From: Fertoeibacter niger
GTDB lineage: Bacteria; Pseudomonadota; Alphaproteobacteria; Rhodobacterales; Rhodobacteraceae
NCBI RefSeq assembly: GCF_009380135.2
Contig: NZ_WHUT02000016.1
Span: forward strand, 1-64,000
Length of the DNA: 64,000 bases
Direction of reading: 5' to 3'
The translations under genes were made by a program, and so were the position numbers. Positions 1 through 8,561 of the stretch are shown one piece after another (positions within the stretch are counted from its first letter, which is position 1; every line of letters begins with the position of its first letter). The notes under the pieces are model-generated. The model did no database searches, had not been told where the DNA came from, and saw only the letters and a list, made by a program, of their open reading frames with translations.

Positions 1-2635
1 CGTCATGGCCCGCGCCGCCGTCCAGCACATCGGCCCCGGTATGGCCCAGCAGCGTATCCTGCCCGGCCGTGCCGGTCAGCGCCTCGATGCCGCTGAAACT
101 GTCGCCCATGGCCTCGCCGGTGTTGGTGGAGGCCACCAGCAGATCGGCCCGCAGCCCGGCGGTGCCCGTGTAATGCACCGTGTCAAAACCGGCACCGCCC
201 TCCAGCCGGTCGGCCCCCGTGCCGCCGAACAGCACGTCATTGCCATCGCCCCCGGCCAGCGTGTCATCGCCCGCCCGGCCATGCAGCGCATCATGGCCCG
301 CGCCGCCCTCGATGCGGTTGGCCAGCGTGTCGCCCAGCAGCACATCCGCCCCGGCCCCGCCGCGCAGCCCCTCGATGCCGCTGTAGACATCGCCTGCCGC
401 CGCCCCGGTGTTGGTGCCGGCCATCAGCAGATCGGCACGCAGCCCCGTGGCCGAGGTGGCATAGGCGGCCATGTCGCGCCCCTCGCCGCCGTCCAGCCGG
501 TCGGCGCCCGCGCCGCCCTCCAGCACATCATCCCCGGCCCCGCCCGAAAGCGTGTCATTGCCCGCATCGCCGCCCAGATGGTTGGCGGCCGCGTTTCCTT
601 CCAGCCGGTCGGCAAAGGCGCTGCCCGCAAGATGGCCGATGTTGTGATAGACATCGCCCCTGGCGTCGCCGGTATTGAGGGCCGCGTCCCGCAGGCTGGC
701 CACCACGCCCGTGGCCGATGACAGGTAGCTGACCGTGTTCTGCGCCCCCGCCGCCGCGCGGAACTGGTCGGCCCCGGCCCCGCCATCCAGAAATGCCGTG
801 CCGCCCGCGGAGACCAGGATATCGGTGCCATCCCCGCCGTAAAGCCAGACATCCCCGCTGCGCGTTTCCAGAATGTCGATTCCCGCCCCGCCATAAAGCG
901 TATCGCGCCCGCCATTGCCGCGCAGCCGGTCGCTGCCGTCACCGCCATACAGCAGATCGGCGGCGGTGCTGCCGACAAGCCCGTCATTGCCCGCCTCGCC
1001 CAGAAGCGTGTCACCGCCCCCGCCGCCGCGCAGCGTGTCATCCCCGCCGCCGCCGGTGATGCTTTCCGCCCCGGTGCCGCCGATGATTCTGTTGGCCAGC
1101 GCATTGCCGCCCAGACGGCTGACCTCTGCCCCGGTATAGCGCGACACCACCAGATCCTCGACATGATCGGGCAGAAGGACATCGACCGAGGTAAAGATGA
1201 TGTCGTGCCCGCCGCCCGCCGCTTCGGTCACGGTGGTTCCGGTATGGTTGACGTAATAGCGGTCATCGCCCCCCCTGCCCGCCGCATGGTCGCCCGCCGC
1301 GTTGAGGTGGAACATCTCGCCCGCCGCCGTGCCGCTGGCCTGCCCGCCCACCAGAAGCACGATATCGGCCTTGTCGATCAGTGCCGCGCGCAGCTCTGCC
1401 GCCTGCGGCCCCTGCCCCGGCCGGCCCAGCAGATTGTGGATCTGATCGGGGTCGGCGATCATGTCATACATTTCCTCCGACCCGTCCTCATAGCGGATGA
1501 ACGCATGGGTCGCGGTGCGCAGCATGACCGAGCCGAACATCCAGGTCAGCGACATCCCGTCGCCATTCGCGGGCCCGGTGCCGTAAAGCAGCGGCACCAG
1601 ACTGTCACCCGACAGGCCGTCCGGAATGTCCAGCCCCGCCAGATCCAGCAGCGTCGGCATGGCATCGACCAGGCTGACCACATCGTCAACCACCGCGCCC
1701 GCCTGCGCATTGCCCGGCAGCTTGATCACGAAGGGCACTTTCGTGGCCTCTTCCCACAGGGTGAACTTGCCCCAGAGATTGTCCCGGTCGCCCAGGTGAT
1801 AGCCGTGATCGCTCCACAGCATGATCGTGGTGTCATCAAAGCTGCCCGCCGCATCCAGCGCCGCGAACAGCCGGCCGATCTGCGCATCGGCATAGGACAG
1901 GCTGGCCAGATAGCCCTGCATGAACAGCTTGGCCCCGATCACGCTGTCGGGCGTGGGATGGCCGCGCGAATCCACCAGCTGGTCGCGGATGAAGGCTGGC
2001 ACCTGGCTCATGTCATCGCCGACAAGGCCGGGCACCACGATCTGGCTGAGGGGGTAGAGGTCGAAATAGGCCTTTGGCACCACCCAGTTCAGATGCGGCT
2101 TGACCAGACCGACATTCAGCAGGAACGGCGCATCACCGTCGTGGTTCTGCAGGAAGTCGATCGCCCGGCTGATGGTCACATGATCGGCCAGCGCCGTTTC
2201 CGCCACGCCGGGCGGCAGCGGCTGCACGAAGGATGTCGCGGGCGCCCCCCCCTGATAGCCGCTGACCGGGGCATAATGCGAAAACATCTGGCTGTAGACA
2301 TCCTCGGGCAGATCCAGCGTGTGCAAGAGCTTGCCGAACCCCGCCACATCATGCCCCGCGCGCAGGAAATGCGCGGCCAGCGTGGCGGCGGGGGCCACAT
2401 GTTCGTGCCAGGCCTGGTCATTGGCATGCACCCCGGTGACATTGGGGGTCTGGCCGGAAAAGAAGCTGGTGCGGGCCGGGTTGCAGATCGCCTCGGGCGT
2501 GTAGGCATTGGTAAAGCTGACGCCCATATCGGCCAGCCGCTGGATGTTCGGGGCCTTGACCTGCGCGGAATAAAGCGTGTGCGCCCCGACCCAGTAGGTC
2601 AGATCGTCCACGCTGATGATCACGGTGTTTGCCAT
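1..2635 (-). CDS. RTX-tailed sulfatase (C-terminus beyond window)
   Basis: Secreted arylsulfatase-type hydrolase fused to hemolysin-type calcium-binding repeats. The frame opens at an ATG (start MANTVIISVDDLTYW, a metal-binding Asp-Asp pair typical of the sulfatase N-terminus) and stays open to the window edge, so the 3' end is missing. The sulfatase signature C-x-P-x-R appears as CNPAR at about residue 51, where the Cys would mature to formylglycine. The last ~400 visible residues (about positions 1-1150) are GGxGxDxLxGG nonapeptide repeats, the calcium-binding tail of type I secretion substrates. No classical signal peptide is seen, which fits T1SS export. It is a paralogue in architecture of the sulfatase at 52090-54399. 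Substrate is inferred to be a sulfated polysaccharide; the sequence does not show which. Confidence 0.85.
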   Translation of the reverse strand, partial: MANTVIISVDDLTYWVGAHTLYSAQVKAPNIQRLADMGVSFTNAYTPEAICNPARTSFFSGQTPNVTGVHANDQAWHEHVAPAATLAAHFLRAGHDVAGFGKLLHTLDLPEDVYSQMFSHYAPVSGYQGGAPATSFVQPLPPGVAETALADHVTISRAIDFLQNHDGDAPFLLNVGLVKPHLNWVVPKAYFDLYPLSQIVVPGLVGDDMSQVPAFIRDQLVDSRGHPTPDSVIGAKLFMQGYLASLSYADAQIGRLFAALDAAGSFDDTTIMLWSDHGYHLGDRDNLWGKFTLWEEATKVPFVIKLPGNAQAGAVVDDVVSLVDAMPTLLDLAGLDIPDGLSGDSLVPLLYGTGPANGDGMSLTWMFGSVMLRTATHAFIRYEDGSEEMYDMIADPDQIHNLLGRPGQGPQAAELRAALIDKADIVLLVGGQASGTAAGEMFHLNAAGDHAAGRGGDDRYYVNHTGTTVTEAAGGGHDIIFTSVDVLLPDHVEDLVVSRYTGAEVSRLGGNALANRIIGGTGAESITGGGGDDTLRGGGGGDTLLGEAGNDGLVGSTAADLLYGGDGSDRLRGNGGRDTLYGGAGIDILETRSGDVWLYGGDGTDILVSAGGTAFLDGGAGADQFRAAAGAQNTVSYLSSATGVVASLRDAALNTGDARGDVYHNIGHLAGSAFADRLEGNAAANHLGGDAGNDTLSGGAGDDVLEGGAGADRLDGGEGRDMAAYATSATGLRADLLMAGTNTGAAAGDVYSGIEGLRGGAGADVLLGDTLANRIEGGAGHDALHGRAGDDTLAGGDGNDVLFGGTGADRLEGGAGFDTVHYTGTAGLRADLLVASTNTGEAMGDSFSGIEALTGTAGQDTLLGHTGADVLDGGAGHD

Positions 2636-2786
2636 CGGCTGTCAGTCTTTCATCGGAATATGTGCCGCCACAGGGCCTGTGTCAGGCGCAGGCCCATTCT
2701 GGCGCGAAAGGGGTTTCCGCGTGCTGAACGGCGGCGGTTTGCGCGGGAAGAAACCGCCCGCCGCCCGCGCCCCGTGTGCCGCCCTG

Positions 2787-3821
2787 CTATTTGAAGGCGA
2801 CAATGCAGCGGCGGGTCTTGTTGCCGTAGGGCTCCTTGTCGAAATCGGGCCAGGCCGGGTCGGGAATGCCGTGCAGTTCCACCACGTCCTTGAAGCCGAC
2901 CATATAGGCCATGTCGATCAGCCCGCGGTAGGTCGGGTGCAGTTCGACCCCGATCGCGGTGGCGGCATGGCCCACCGCCGCCTCGCCGGTGCCCAGGATG
3001 AAGCCCGAAAAGGATTCGCGGTGCACCACCGTGTCGAAGACCGCGATGCCATGCGTCATGTCATAGGTCTTCTTCATCATCTCCCAGGGCATCGAGATGT
3101 GATACATCAGCCCCAGGTTCAGCACGATGTCATGGGTCTCGCGCACCTCGTGGGTGAACAGATCCTGCACGCGGAAGTCGATGCTGCCGGCCCCGAAATG
3201 CCGCGCCACGCGCCCCGCCTTGGCGATGTTTTCCGGGCGGATGTCAAAGCCCAGCACGCTGGAGGCACCGCGCAGATGCGCCTCGATGGAAAAGCCGCCC
3301 CAGTTGCAGGCGATATCGGCCACGCTGCTGCCCGCGATGGATCCGCCCAGCATGGCCTCGATCCCCTGCCAGATGAAGTTCAGCCGGTAATCGCTGCGCC
3401 GCTGCGACAGGCGGAACCCCGGCGGCATGGCATCCTTGCGGCCCAGCGTGCCGAAATCCTTCGACAGCGGCAGGTAATAGCCCCAGGTCGCCGGCGGAAA
3501 TGCGGCCAGCAGCGCCTGCGCGCCCGCGGCGTCATCGGCCTGTGCGGTGAAGGTTTCGGCCCGTGTGGCGGCCGGGGGCACGTTGACGAAGGGCACCAGC
3601 TGTTCCACCTCGGCCAGACCATGCTTCTTGGCGGCAAAGAAATACTCGCGGTAGCGGTCGCTCAGCTTGGTGCCGCGCAGCGCGGGATAGGATTTGAACA
3701 GGGGCGCCGGGCGCAGCGTGCTGTCCAGTGTCAGGCCCGCCGCAGCCACCCGGCCCGCAAGACTGCCGGTTTCCACGGCAGGAGGGCGGCCACCCAGAGC
3801 CTTCTTGAACACTCCGAACAT
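2787..3821 (-). CDS. Class I SAM-dependent methyltransferase
   Basis: Protein of 344 residues starting MFGVFKKALGG. A longer open frame reaches upstream into kpsT, but it is low-complexity and antisense-like, so the internal ATG is preferred. A Rossmann SAM-binding core is visible around VADIACNWGGFSIEAH followed by an acidic strand end (LGFDIRPENI), and then a post-core motif with LNLGLMYHISMPWEMM. This resembles the DUF1698/tRNA-mo5U-methyltransferase-like family. It lies last in the kpsE-kpsT-methyltransferase run, so it probably methylates a polysaccharide or its lipid terminator rather than tRNA; that role is inferred from context only. Confidence 0.75.
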   Translation of the reverse strand: MFGVFKKALGGRPPAVETGSLAGRVAAAGLTLDSTLRPAPLFKSYPALRGTKLSDRYREYFFAAKKHGLAEVEQLVPFVNVPPAATRAETFTAQADDAAGAQALLAAFPPATWGYYLPLSKDFGTLGRKDAMPPGFRLSQRRSDYRLNFIWQGIEAMLGGSIAGSSVADIACNWGGFSIEAHLRGASSVLGFDIRPENIAKAGRVARHFGAGSIDFRVQDLFTHEVRETHDIVLNLGLMYHISMPWEMMKKTYDMTHGIAVFDTVVHRESFSGFILGTGEAAVGHAATAIGVELHPTYRGLIDMAYMVGFKDVVELHGIPDPAWPDFDKEPYGNKTRRCIVAFK

Positions 3822-3951
3822 GCACCCACCCGTCCTTTTGCCAATGATGCCCGCTGCAATGCCGCGATCCTGCGACGAAAGCCCGGGCAGAGCAAGCGCC
3901 AAACAGGGCAGAAAAACGCGCCGCCCCGCCCGGGTCAGCCCCCCGCCCTGG

Positions 3952-4614
3952 TCAGCCCTTGCCGCGCATGTTGCGCTCGTGATGCTCGATCGCGGCCTCC
4001 ACATCGTCGTAATAGACCAGCCGGCCGTTTTCCAGCACCGCCGCAGCATCGCAGAGCTGCCGCACCAGCCCCATGCCATGCGACACCACGACCGCCCCCG
4101 AATGGGCCATCCGCTCCTTGAACAGCGCGTTGCTCTTGTCCTTGAAGGCGGCATCGCCCACCGCTGTCACCTCGTCCACCAGATAGGTGTCAAAGGCGAT
4201 GCCCATCGACACGCCAAAGGCCAGCCGCGATTTCATCCCCGAGGAATAGGTGCGGAACGGCAGGTTGAAATGCGTGCCAAGGCCCGCGAAATCACGCACG
4301 AAATCAATCAGCTCGTCCGTGTCCACACCGTAAACGCGGGCAATGAAACGGGTGTTCTGCGCGCCCGTCAATTCGCCGTGGAACGACCCCGCAAAGCCCA
4401 CCGGCCAGGAAATCGTGCCGGTGGACACGATGCGCCCCGCGGTCGGGTCCATCGTGCCCGCGATCATCTTCAGCAGCGTCGACTTTCCCGCCCCGTTGCG
4501 CCCCAGAAGCGCCACCGACTTGCCCGTGGGAAAGGTGAGGTTGATGTTGTCGGCCACCACCTTGCGCTGGCCGCGCAGGATGAAGGTCTTGGTCAGGTTC
4601 TGGAACTGGATCAT
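3952..4614 (-). CDS. kpsT: Capsule polysaccharide ABC transporter ATPase KpsT
   Basis: ATP-binding subunit of the KpsMT-type exporter for group 2 capsules, 220 residues, the usual size. Walker A GRNGAGKST lies at residues 38-46, the signature SSGMKSR at 124-130 and Walker B with the catalytic Glu in YLVDEVTAVGD at about 144-154. The H-loop is in VVSHGMG. Starting sequence MIQFQNLTKTF is typical. It lies 10 bp downstream of kpsE and is transcribed with it; the membrane partner kpsM is divergent at 6225. It would energise export of the polymer across the inner membrane. Confidence 0.93.
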   Translation of the reverse strand: MIQFQNLTKTFILRGQRKVVADNINLTFPTGKSVALLGRNGAGKSTLLKMIAGTMDPTAGRIVSTGTISWPVGFAGSFHGELTGAQNTRFIARVYGVDTDELIDFVRDFAGLGTHFNLPFRTYSSGMKSRLAFGVSMGIAFDTYLVDEVTAVGDAAFKDKSNALFKERMAHSGAVVVSHGMGLVRQLCDAAAVLENGRLVYYDDVEAAIEHHERNMRGKG

Positions 4615-4624
4615 CGCCCGCCCC

Positions 4625-6055
4625 TCAGCGCCGGTCCTTGAGCGAATAGACCACCAGCACCGCGATGCCCCAGATCAGGAAGGCAAACAGCATGATCAGC
4701 CCCAGCAGCATGCCGCGCTGCGGATACTGCGATTTTTCCGCCTCGGTCGGCAGCACATGCGCCGCCAGATAGCGGCTCTGGCGCTGCGCCTCGGCCATGG
4801 CGGCATCATGGGCCGCAAGCGCCGCGGTGTAGGAGCGTTCGGCAAATTCGCGGTCCACCACCAGGCGTTCATATTCGCCGACCAGATCGGCATAGACCTG
4901 GCCCTGCTGCGCCTGGTCGCCGATCCCCATCTTGCGGCGTTCGGATTCGATGCGGTCCTCGATCACCCGGACCCGGCGCAGCGCCTGTTCCATGCGCGGA
5001 TCGCCCACCCGGGTGGTCTCGTCCAGCACATCGACCTCGATCAGCGCCTCGGCCAGCTGCGATTGCAGATTGCCCAGAAGCCCCGCCTGCGCCTGCAGGT
5101 CGATCGTGGGATCGACCATCTGGTTGCGGTTGCGAAAGGCCGTCACGGCATTGCGCGCGGTTTTCACCAGTTCGACCGAACGGTCCAGCTCCTCGCGCGA
5201 ATAGCGCAGCGAATCCTCGCGGGCGATGTCGCTCAGCGCGTTGATCATCGCGGAACTGCGCCGGTAGACCGCCTCGGCAATGGCGGTGGCATCGTCCGGG
5301 GTGAAGGCCAGCGCGCGCACCTCGATCAGGCTGGTGGCGCTGTCGTAATAGATCCGCACCATGCGGTCCCAATGGGCGGCCAGATCCTCGATGGTGCCGG
5401 GGGCCTCATAGGCAAAGATCGGGTCGCCCTGCGGTTTCGACCAGATGCCGCGCAGGTCGATCTCTGCGTCGATCTCGGAGACCAGCTTCTGGCTCTGGAT
5501 GAATTCATAGAGGATGTCGGTGTCGGACGAGCTGGAGCCGGACAGTTCGGTGATGCCGCCCAGCAGCTCAATGGCCGAGCTGACCTCTTCCTTGCGCACG
5601 GAAAATGCCACGGTGGAGGCGTATTGATCGGCAGCCCGCGTCCACAGATAGAAGCCCGAGACCAGCCCCGGCAGCAGCACACAGGCCAGAAAGCTGAGGA
5701 ACACCAGATGGTGACGGCGCTTCAGCCGCGCCATGTGCACCGGCGGGCGCACCCCGGAAGGGGCCGCCGCGGGGCTGGTTGCAGGGCGCACAGCGGCGGC
5801 AGGCGCGGCGGCTGCCGGGGGCACGAGTTTCGGCCCCGGCGACGGCGGCCCGCCTGCGGCCCCCGCGGGCTTGCCGGCGCCGGACACCGCTGGCCGCGCC
5901 GGGGCCTGCACGGCCGGGGCCACACCCCGCACGGGTGCCCCCGGCCCCGGCAGGGGCGCCGGTGCGCCGGGACCGGAACTCGCAGGGCCAGAACCCACCG
6001 GAACGGAGATCACGGGGCCAGGGGTCTTGGGGCCGGGCGGGATGGGCTGGGTCAC
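4625..6055 (-). CDS. kpsE: Capsule export inner-membrane/periplasmic protein KpsE-like
   Basis: Polysaccharide co-polymerase family protein that links the ABC exporter to the outer membrane channel. It has an N-terminal Pro/Ala/Gly-rich cytoplasmic stretch (about residues 1-105), a first membrane helix (LVFLSFLACVLLPGLV), a long periplasmic region with coiled-coil character (LDRSVELVKTARNAVTAFRN and onwards) and a final membrane helix (LGLIMLFAFLIWGIAVLVVY) ending in a basic tail. The start is uncertain: a GTG at 6055 keeps the Pro-rich region, an ATG at 5734 (MARLKRRHH) would drop it, and an ATG at 6175 would run into the divergent kpsM leader. It forms a unit with kpsT and the methyltransferase. 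Confidence 0.85.
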   Translation of the reverse strand: MTQPIPPGPKTPGPVISVPVGSGPASSGPGAPAPLPGPGAPVRGVAPAVQAPARPAVSGAGKPAGAAGGPPSPGPKLVPPAAAAPAAAVRPATSPAAAPSGVRPPVHMARLKRRHHLVFLSFLACVLLPGLVSGFYLWTRAADQYASTVAFSVRKEEVSSAIELLGGITELSGSSSSDTDILYEFIQSQKLVSEIDAEIDLRGIWSKPQGDPIFAYEAPGTIEDLAAHWDRMVRIYYDSATSLIEVRALAFTPDDATAIAEAVYRRSSAMINALSDIAREDSLRYSREELDRSVELVKTARNAVTAFRNRNQMVDPTIDLQAQAGLLGNLQSQLAEALIEVDVLDETTRVGDPRMEQALRRVRVIEDRIESERRKMGIGDQAQQGQVYADLVGEYERLVVDREFAERSYTAALAAHDAAMAEAQRQSRYLAAHVLPTEAEKSQYPQRGMLLGLIMLFAFLIWGIAVLVVYSLKDRR

Positions 6056-6158
6056 GAAAGACGCCGATCTATTGATTTGAACATTCGGCCCCTTTGCTAC
6101 ATAATTTATCCGCCACTCGCCAGCCGGATTGCAGAAAGCCACGCATGGCCCCGGCCAG

Positions 6159-6190
6159 GAACCGCTGGTGCCCAAGAACCGCTGGTGCCC
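6159..6190. repeat. Two 15-bp direct repeats in the kpsE-kpsM divergent region
   Basis: The 15-mer GAACCGCTGGTGCCC occurs at 6159-6173 and again at 6176-6190, 17 bp apart. It lies in the intergenic region between divergently transcribed kpsE and kpsM, just upstream of the kpsM start. It may be a binding site that controls both operons, or a simple slippage duplication. Confidence 0.6.
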
Positions 6191-6224
6191 TGTGCCCCGC
6201 CCCCAGGATAATGCAGATCACCGA

Positions 6225-7046
6225 ATGTCGCAAAGCACGTTTCCGTCCCCCCAGCAGCCCCGCATCACGGCCTCGCGGCTGCGCTTTGCCAGCCTGCGCT
6301 CGGTGCTGGCCCTTGTGCTGCGCGAGATGTCCACCACGCATGGCCGGTCGCCGGGCGGCTATGTCTGGGCGGTGCTGGAGCCGGTGGCGGCCATCACCCT
6401 GCTGACGCTGATCTTCTCGGTCGGGTTCAAGTCACCCTCGATCGGCGTCAACTTTCCGATCTTCTATGCCACCGGCATGATCCCGTTTTCCGTGTTCATG
6501 GACATATCGTCCAAGGTCGCGGGATCGCTGATGTTTTCCAAGGCGCTGCTGGCCTATCCCAAGGTGACCTTCGTGGATGCCATCCTGGGGCGGCTGATCG
6601 TGGCCACGATGACGCAGCTCATGGTGTCCTATGTGGTGTTCGTCGGCATCCTGATGGCCTTCGACACCCGGACCGCACCCGTGCTGCCGGTCATCGCCAC
6701 GACCTATGCCATGGTGGTTGTGCTGGCGCTGGGGGTCGGCACGCTCAACTGCTTTCTGATGACCACCTTTCCGGTCTGGCAGCGGGTCTGGTCGGTGCTG
6801 ACGCGGCCCCTGTTCATCATCTCGTGCATCTTCTTCGTGTTCGACACGATCCCGCATCCCTACCGCGATTACCTGTGGTTCAACCCGCTGGTGCATGTGG
6901 TGGGCTACATGCGCCACGGGTTCTACCCCAGCTATGACGCGCCCTATGTGTCGCTGCTCTATGTGTTCGGCCTGGGGCTGGGCATGATGGTGATCGGGCT
7001 GGTGTTCCTGCGCCACTACCACCGCGACCTGCTGAACGGCAGCTGA
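6225..7046 (+). CDS. kpsM: Capsule polysaccharide ABC transporter permease KpsM
   Basis: ABC-2 type permease of 273 residues, the usual length for KpsM. Several hydrophobic helices are visible (VWAVLEPVAAITLLTLIFSVG, MVSYVVFVGILMA, AMVVVLALGVGTLNCFLM, PLFIISCIFFVFDTI, VSLLYVFGLGLGMMVIGLVF). The ATG at 6225 (MSQSTFPSPQQ) is chosen over an upstream in-frame ATG at 6129, because the added 32 residues cover the direct repeats and look non-coding. It pairs with KpsT and KpsE on the opposite strand. No kpsC, kpsS or kpsD gene is present in the window. Confidence 0.93.
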   Translation: MSQSTFPSPQQPRITASRLRFASLRSVLALVLREMSTTHGRSPGGYVWAVLEPVAAITLLTLIFSVGFKSPSIGVNFPIFYATGMIPFSVFMDISSKVAGSLMFSKALLAYPKVTFVDAILGRLIVATMTQLMVSYVVFVGILMAFDTRTAPVLPVIATTYAMVVVLALGVGTLNCFLMTTFPVWQRVWSVLTRPLFIISCIFFVFDTIPHPYRDYLWFNPLVHVVGYMRHGFYPSYDAPYVSLLYVFGLGLGMMVIGLVFLRHYHRDLLNGS

Positions 7047-7050
7047 CGGA

Positions 7051-7073
7051 AGGCGGCGGTCAGTCCGCCGCCT
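7051..7073. terminator. Hairpin between convergent kpsM and sulfotransferase
   Basis: A perfect 9-bp inverted repeat AGGCGGCGG / CCGCCGCCT with a 5-nt loop sits 5 bp after the kpsM stop and overlaps the stop codon of the convergent sulfotransferase gene. There is no T-tract, so it may be a weak bidirectional terminator or an mRNA 3'-end stabiliser. Confidence 0.45.
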
Positions 7074-7833
7074 GCGCAAAGCGCACCCGCGCCATCAGAT
7101 CGGCATCACGCGTGGTAAAGGCCTCCAGCGCGCTGCGGGCCTTGTCGGTTTCCATCAGGGCCAGCAGCTTGGGCCAGCGCGCCTCGCCCCGCGCATGCTG
7201 GCCAGCGTTGACATAATTGTCGGTCACACGGATGCTGGCCCCGAACATCCGGGCGATGTCCTGTTCCAGCACGTCAAGCCCGGCGGTGCTGTAGACGCGG
7301 TCCACGCTCGCAAGGCCCGCCAAGGCGCGCTCCACCAGGGCGGCGGGGTCCAGGGTGCGGATATCCGACCAGCCGCGCATCTTGCGCGTGGCGAAATACG
7401 AGCAGTAGAAATTGTCGTAATGGGCGCGGATGAACACCTGCCAGCCCGGATTGCCGCCAAAGAAATACTCCTCGGCCGACATCTTCAGGATATTGGCCTT
7501 GCCCAGGTTTCCCGGCAGCGCCAGTTCCTGCGGCGTCAGCAGCCGGGCCTCGGCCAGAAGGTAGAAATAGAACGAGGCGATCCGCTCGGCCGGGTCGCGC
7601 AGCACGGTGAAGACGAAGGGATCGGCCAGGCCATCCACCTCGGTCCAGTCCAGATGGCCGGAATAGAGCCTGTATCCGGGGGGCATCTGCGGCCCCTGCG
7701 GCGCCTGGGAATGCACCCGGACGGGCGAAACCGCATCCCGGCCCACCATCTGCGCCAGCTGGTTGTGGATGGTCTGGCCCGCCGTCTTGGGAATATGCAG
7801 AAAAACGATGGGCTGGGCCGAACGTGCAGTCAC
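7060..7833 (-). CDS. Sulfotransferase family protein
   Basis: Protein of 257 residues with the two PAPS-binding elements of the family: a 5'-phosphosulfate loop [11 protein letters not shown] (residues 11-21) and a 3'-phosphate region [19 protein letters not shown] (about 73-91). The HIPKTAG form is typical of sulfotransferase_2/heparan-sulfate 2-O-type and bacterial capsule sulfotransferases. It overlaps the upstream O-acetyltransferase gene by 4 bp (ATGA), so the two are translationally coupled. It is the last gene of the long run that begins with repA and rml. Likely role: transfer of sulfate to the rhamnose-containing polymer (inferred). Confidence 0.85.
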   Translation of the reverse strand: MTARSAQPIVFLHIPKTAGQTIHNQLAQMVGRDAVSPVRVHSQAPQGPQMPPGYRLYSGHLDWTEVDGLADPFVFTVLRDPAERIASFYFYLLAEARLLTPQELALPGNLGKANILKMSAEEYFFGGNPGWQVFIRAHYDNFYCSYFATRKMRGWSDIRTLDPAALVERALAGLASVDRVYSTAGLDVLEQDIARMFGASIRVTDNYVNAGQHARGEARWPKLLALMETDKARSALEAFTTRDADLMARVRFAQAAD

Positions 7834-8561
7834 AGGCTGTCCTCGCGCAGGTCGGTGATCGTGGGGGCAAAGGGCTCCACGTCTTTCATCGCAAAGACGC
7901 CGGTCACGAATTTTTCAGGGTGGGTCGCATCCAGATGCGCCAGTTGCCAGGGCGCATAGCGCCACCAGCGGCTGCGCAGCAGCGGCGAAATCGTCTGCGG
8001 CGGCACGCGGAAGCGCTTGATCACCGCCGGATTGCCCGCCACCACGGCATAGGGCGGCACATCCTTGGCAACCACGGCATGCGCGGCCACGATGGCCCCG
8101 TCGCTGATCGTGACCCCGGCCGAGATCAGCGCGCCATGCCCGATCCATACATCATTGCCGATCGTCGTCACCTTGACCTTGGTGGGCGGTTCCGCATTCT
8201 CGAAACGGTAGTTGTGATACTTCTCGGCGCCCTCGAAACCCTTGCCAAGCGTGAACAGCTGGTCATGCAGGTAGAAGGCGGGGCTGGTCGAAGCCCAGGT
8301 CAGCGGGTGGTTCTGCCGCCCGATCTGCACCTGTTCGCCAAAGGAGCAATAGCGCCCGATGCGCGCGGCAAAGCAATAGCCCGAGACCTGATAGGAAAAC
8401 GCGCCCATATGGATGGAATGTTCATATTCCGTCCATTTCAGGCTGGAGGGCGATTCCAGCCGCGTGTTCTTGGGCAGGTTGATGACCGACCCGCTGGGCC
8501 GGTTCAGAACCTCGATGCCGCGGTCCCGCAGGGCCTTGATGGAAACAGGTATCTTGCTCAT
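7830..8561 (-). CDS. Left-handed beta-helix O-acetyltransferase (CatB/XAT type)
   Basis: Protein of 243 residues with hexapeptide-repeat character: [16 protein letters not shown], then [37 protein letters not shown], then the classical end [17 protein letters not shown] substrate-side loop containing NHPL lies between the coils, where the xenobiotic acetyltransferase family places its catalytic His. It overlaps the genes on both sides by 4 bp. In this operon it probably acetylates a sugar of the surface polymer. The exact acceptor cannot be told from sequence. Confidence 0.88.
   Translation of the reverse strand: MSKIPVSIKALRDRGIEVLNRPSGSVINLPKNTRLESPSSLKWTEYEHSIHMGAFSYQVSGYCFAARIGRYCSFGEQVQIGRQNHPLTWASTSPAFYLHDQLFTLGKGFEGAEKYHNYRFENAEPPTKVKVTTIGNDVWIGHGALISAGVTISDGAIVAAHAVVAKDVPPYAVVAGNPAVIKRFRVPPQTISPLLRSRWWRYAPWQLAHLDATHPEKFVTGVFAMKDVEPFAPTITDLREDSL

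Noticed and set aside
1-1150. Regular short repeats that could suggest a CRISPR array
   Set aside because: 27-bp periodicity comes from RTX nonapeptides in an open frame; no identical repeats with unique spacers. The same holds for 33840-36400, 47450-49400 and 59800-60770.
2733-2758. Inverted repeat GGCGGTTT / AAACCGCC downstream of the methyltransferase gene
   Set aside because: 8-bp stem, 10-nt loop and no T-tract; too weak to call a terminator.
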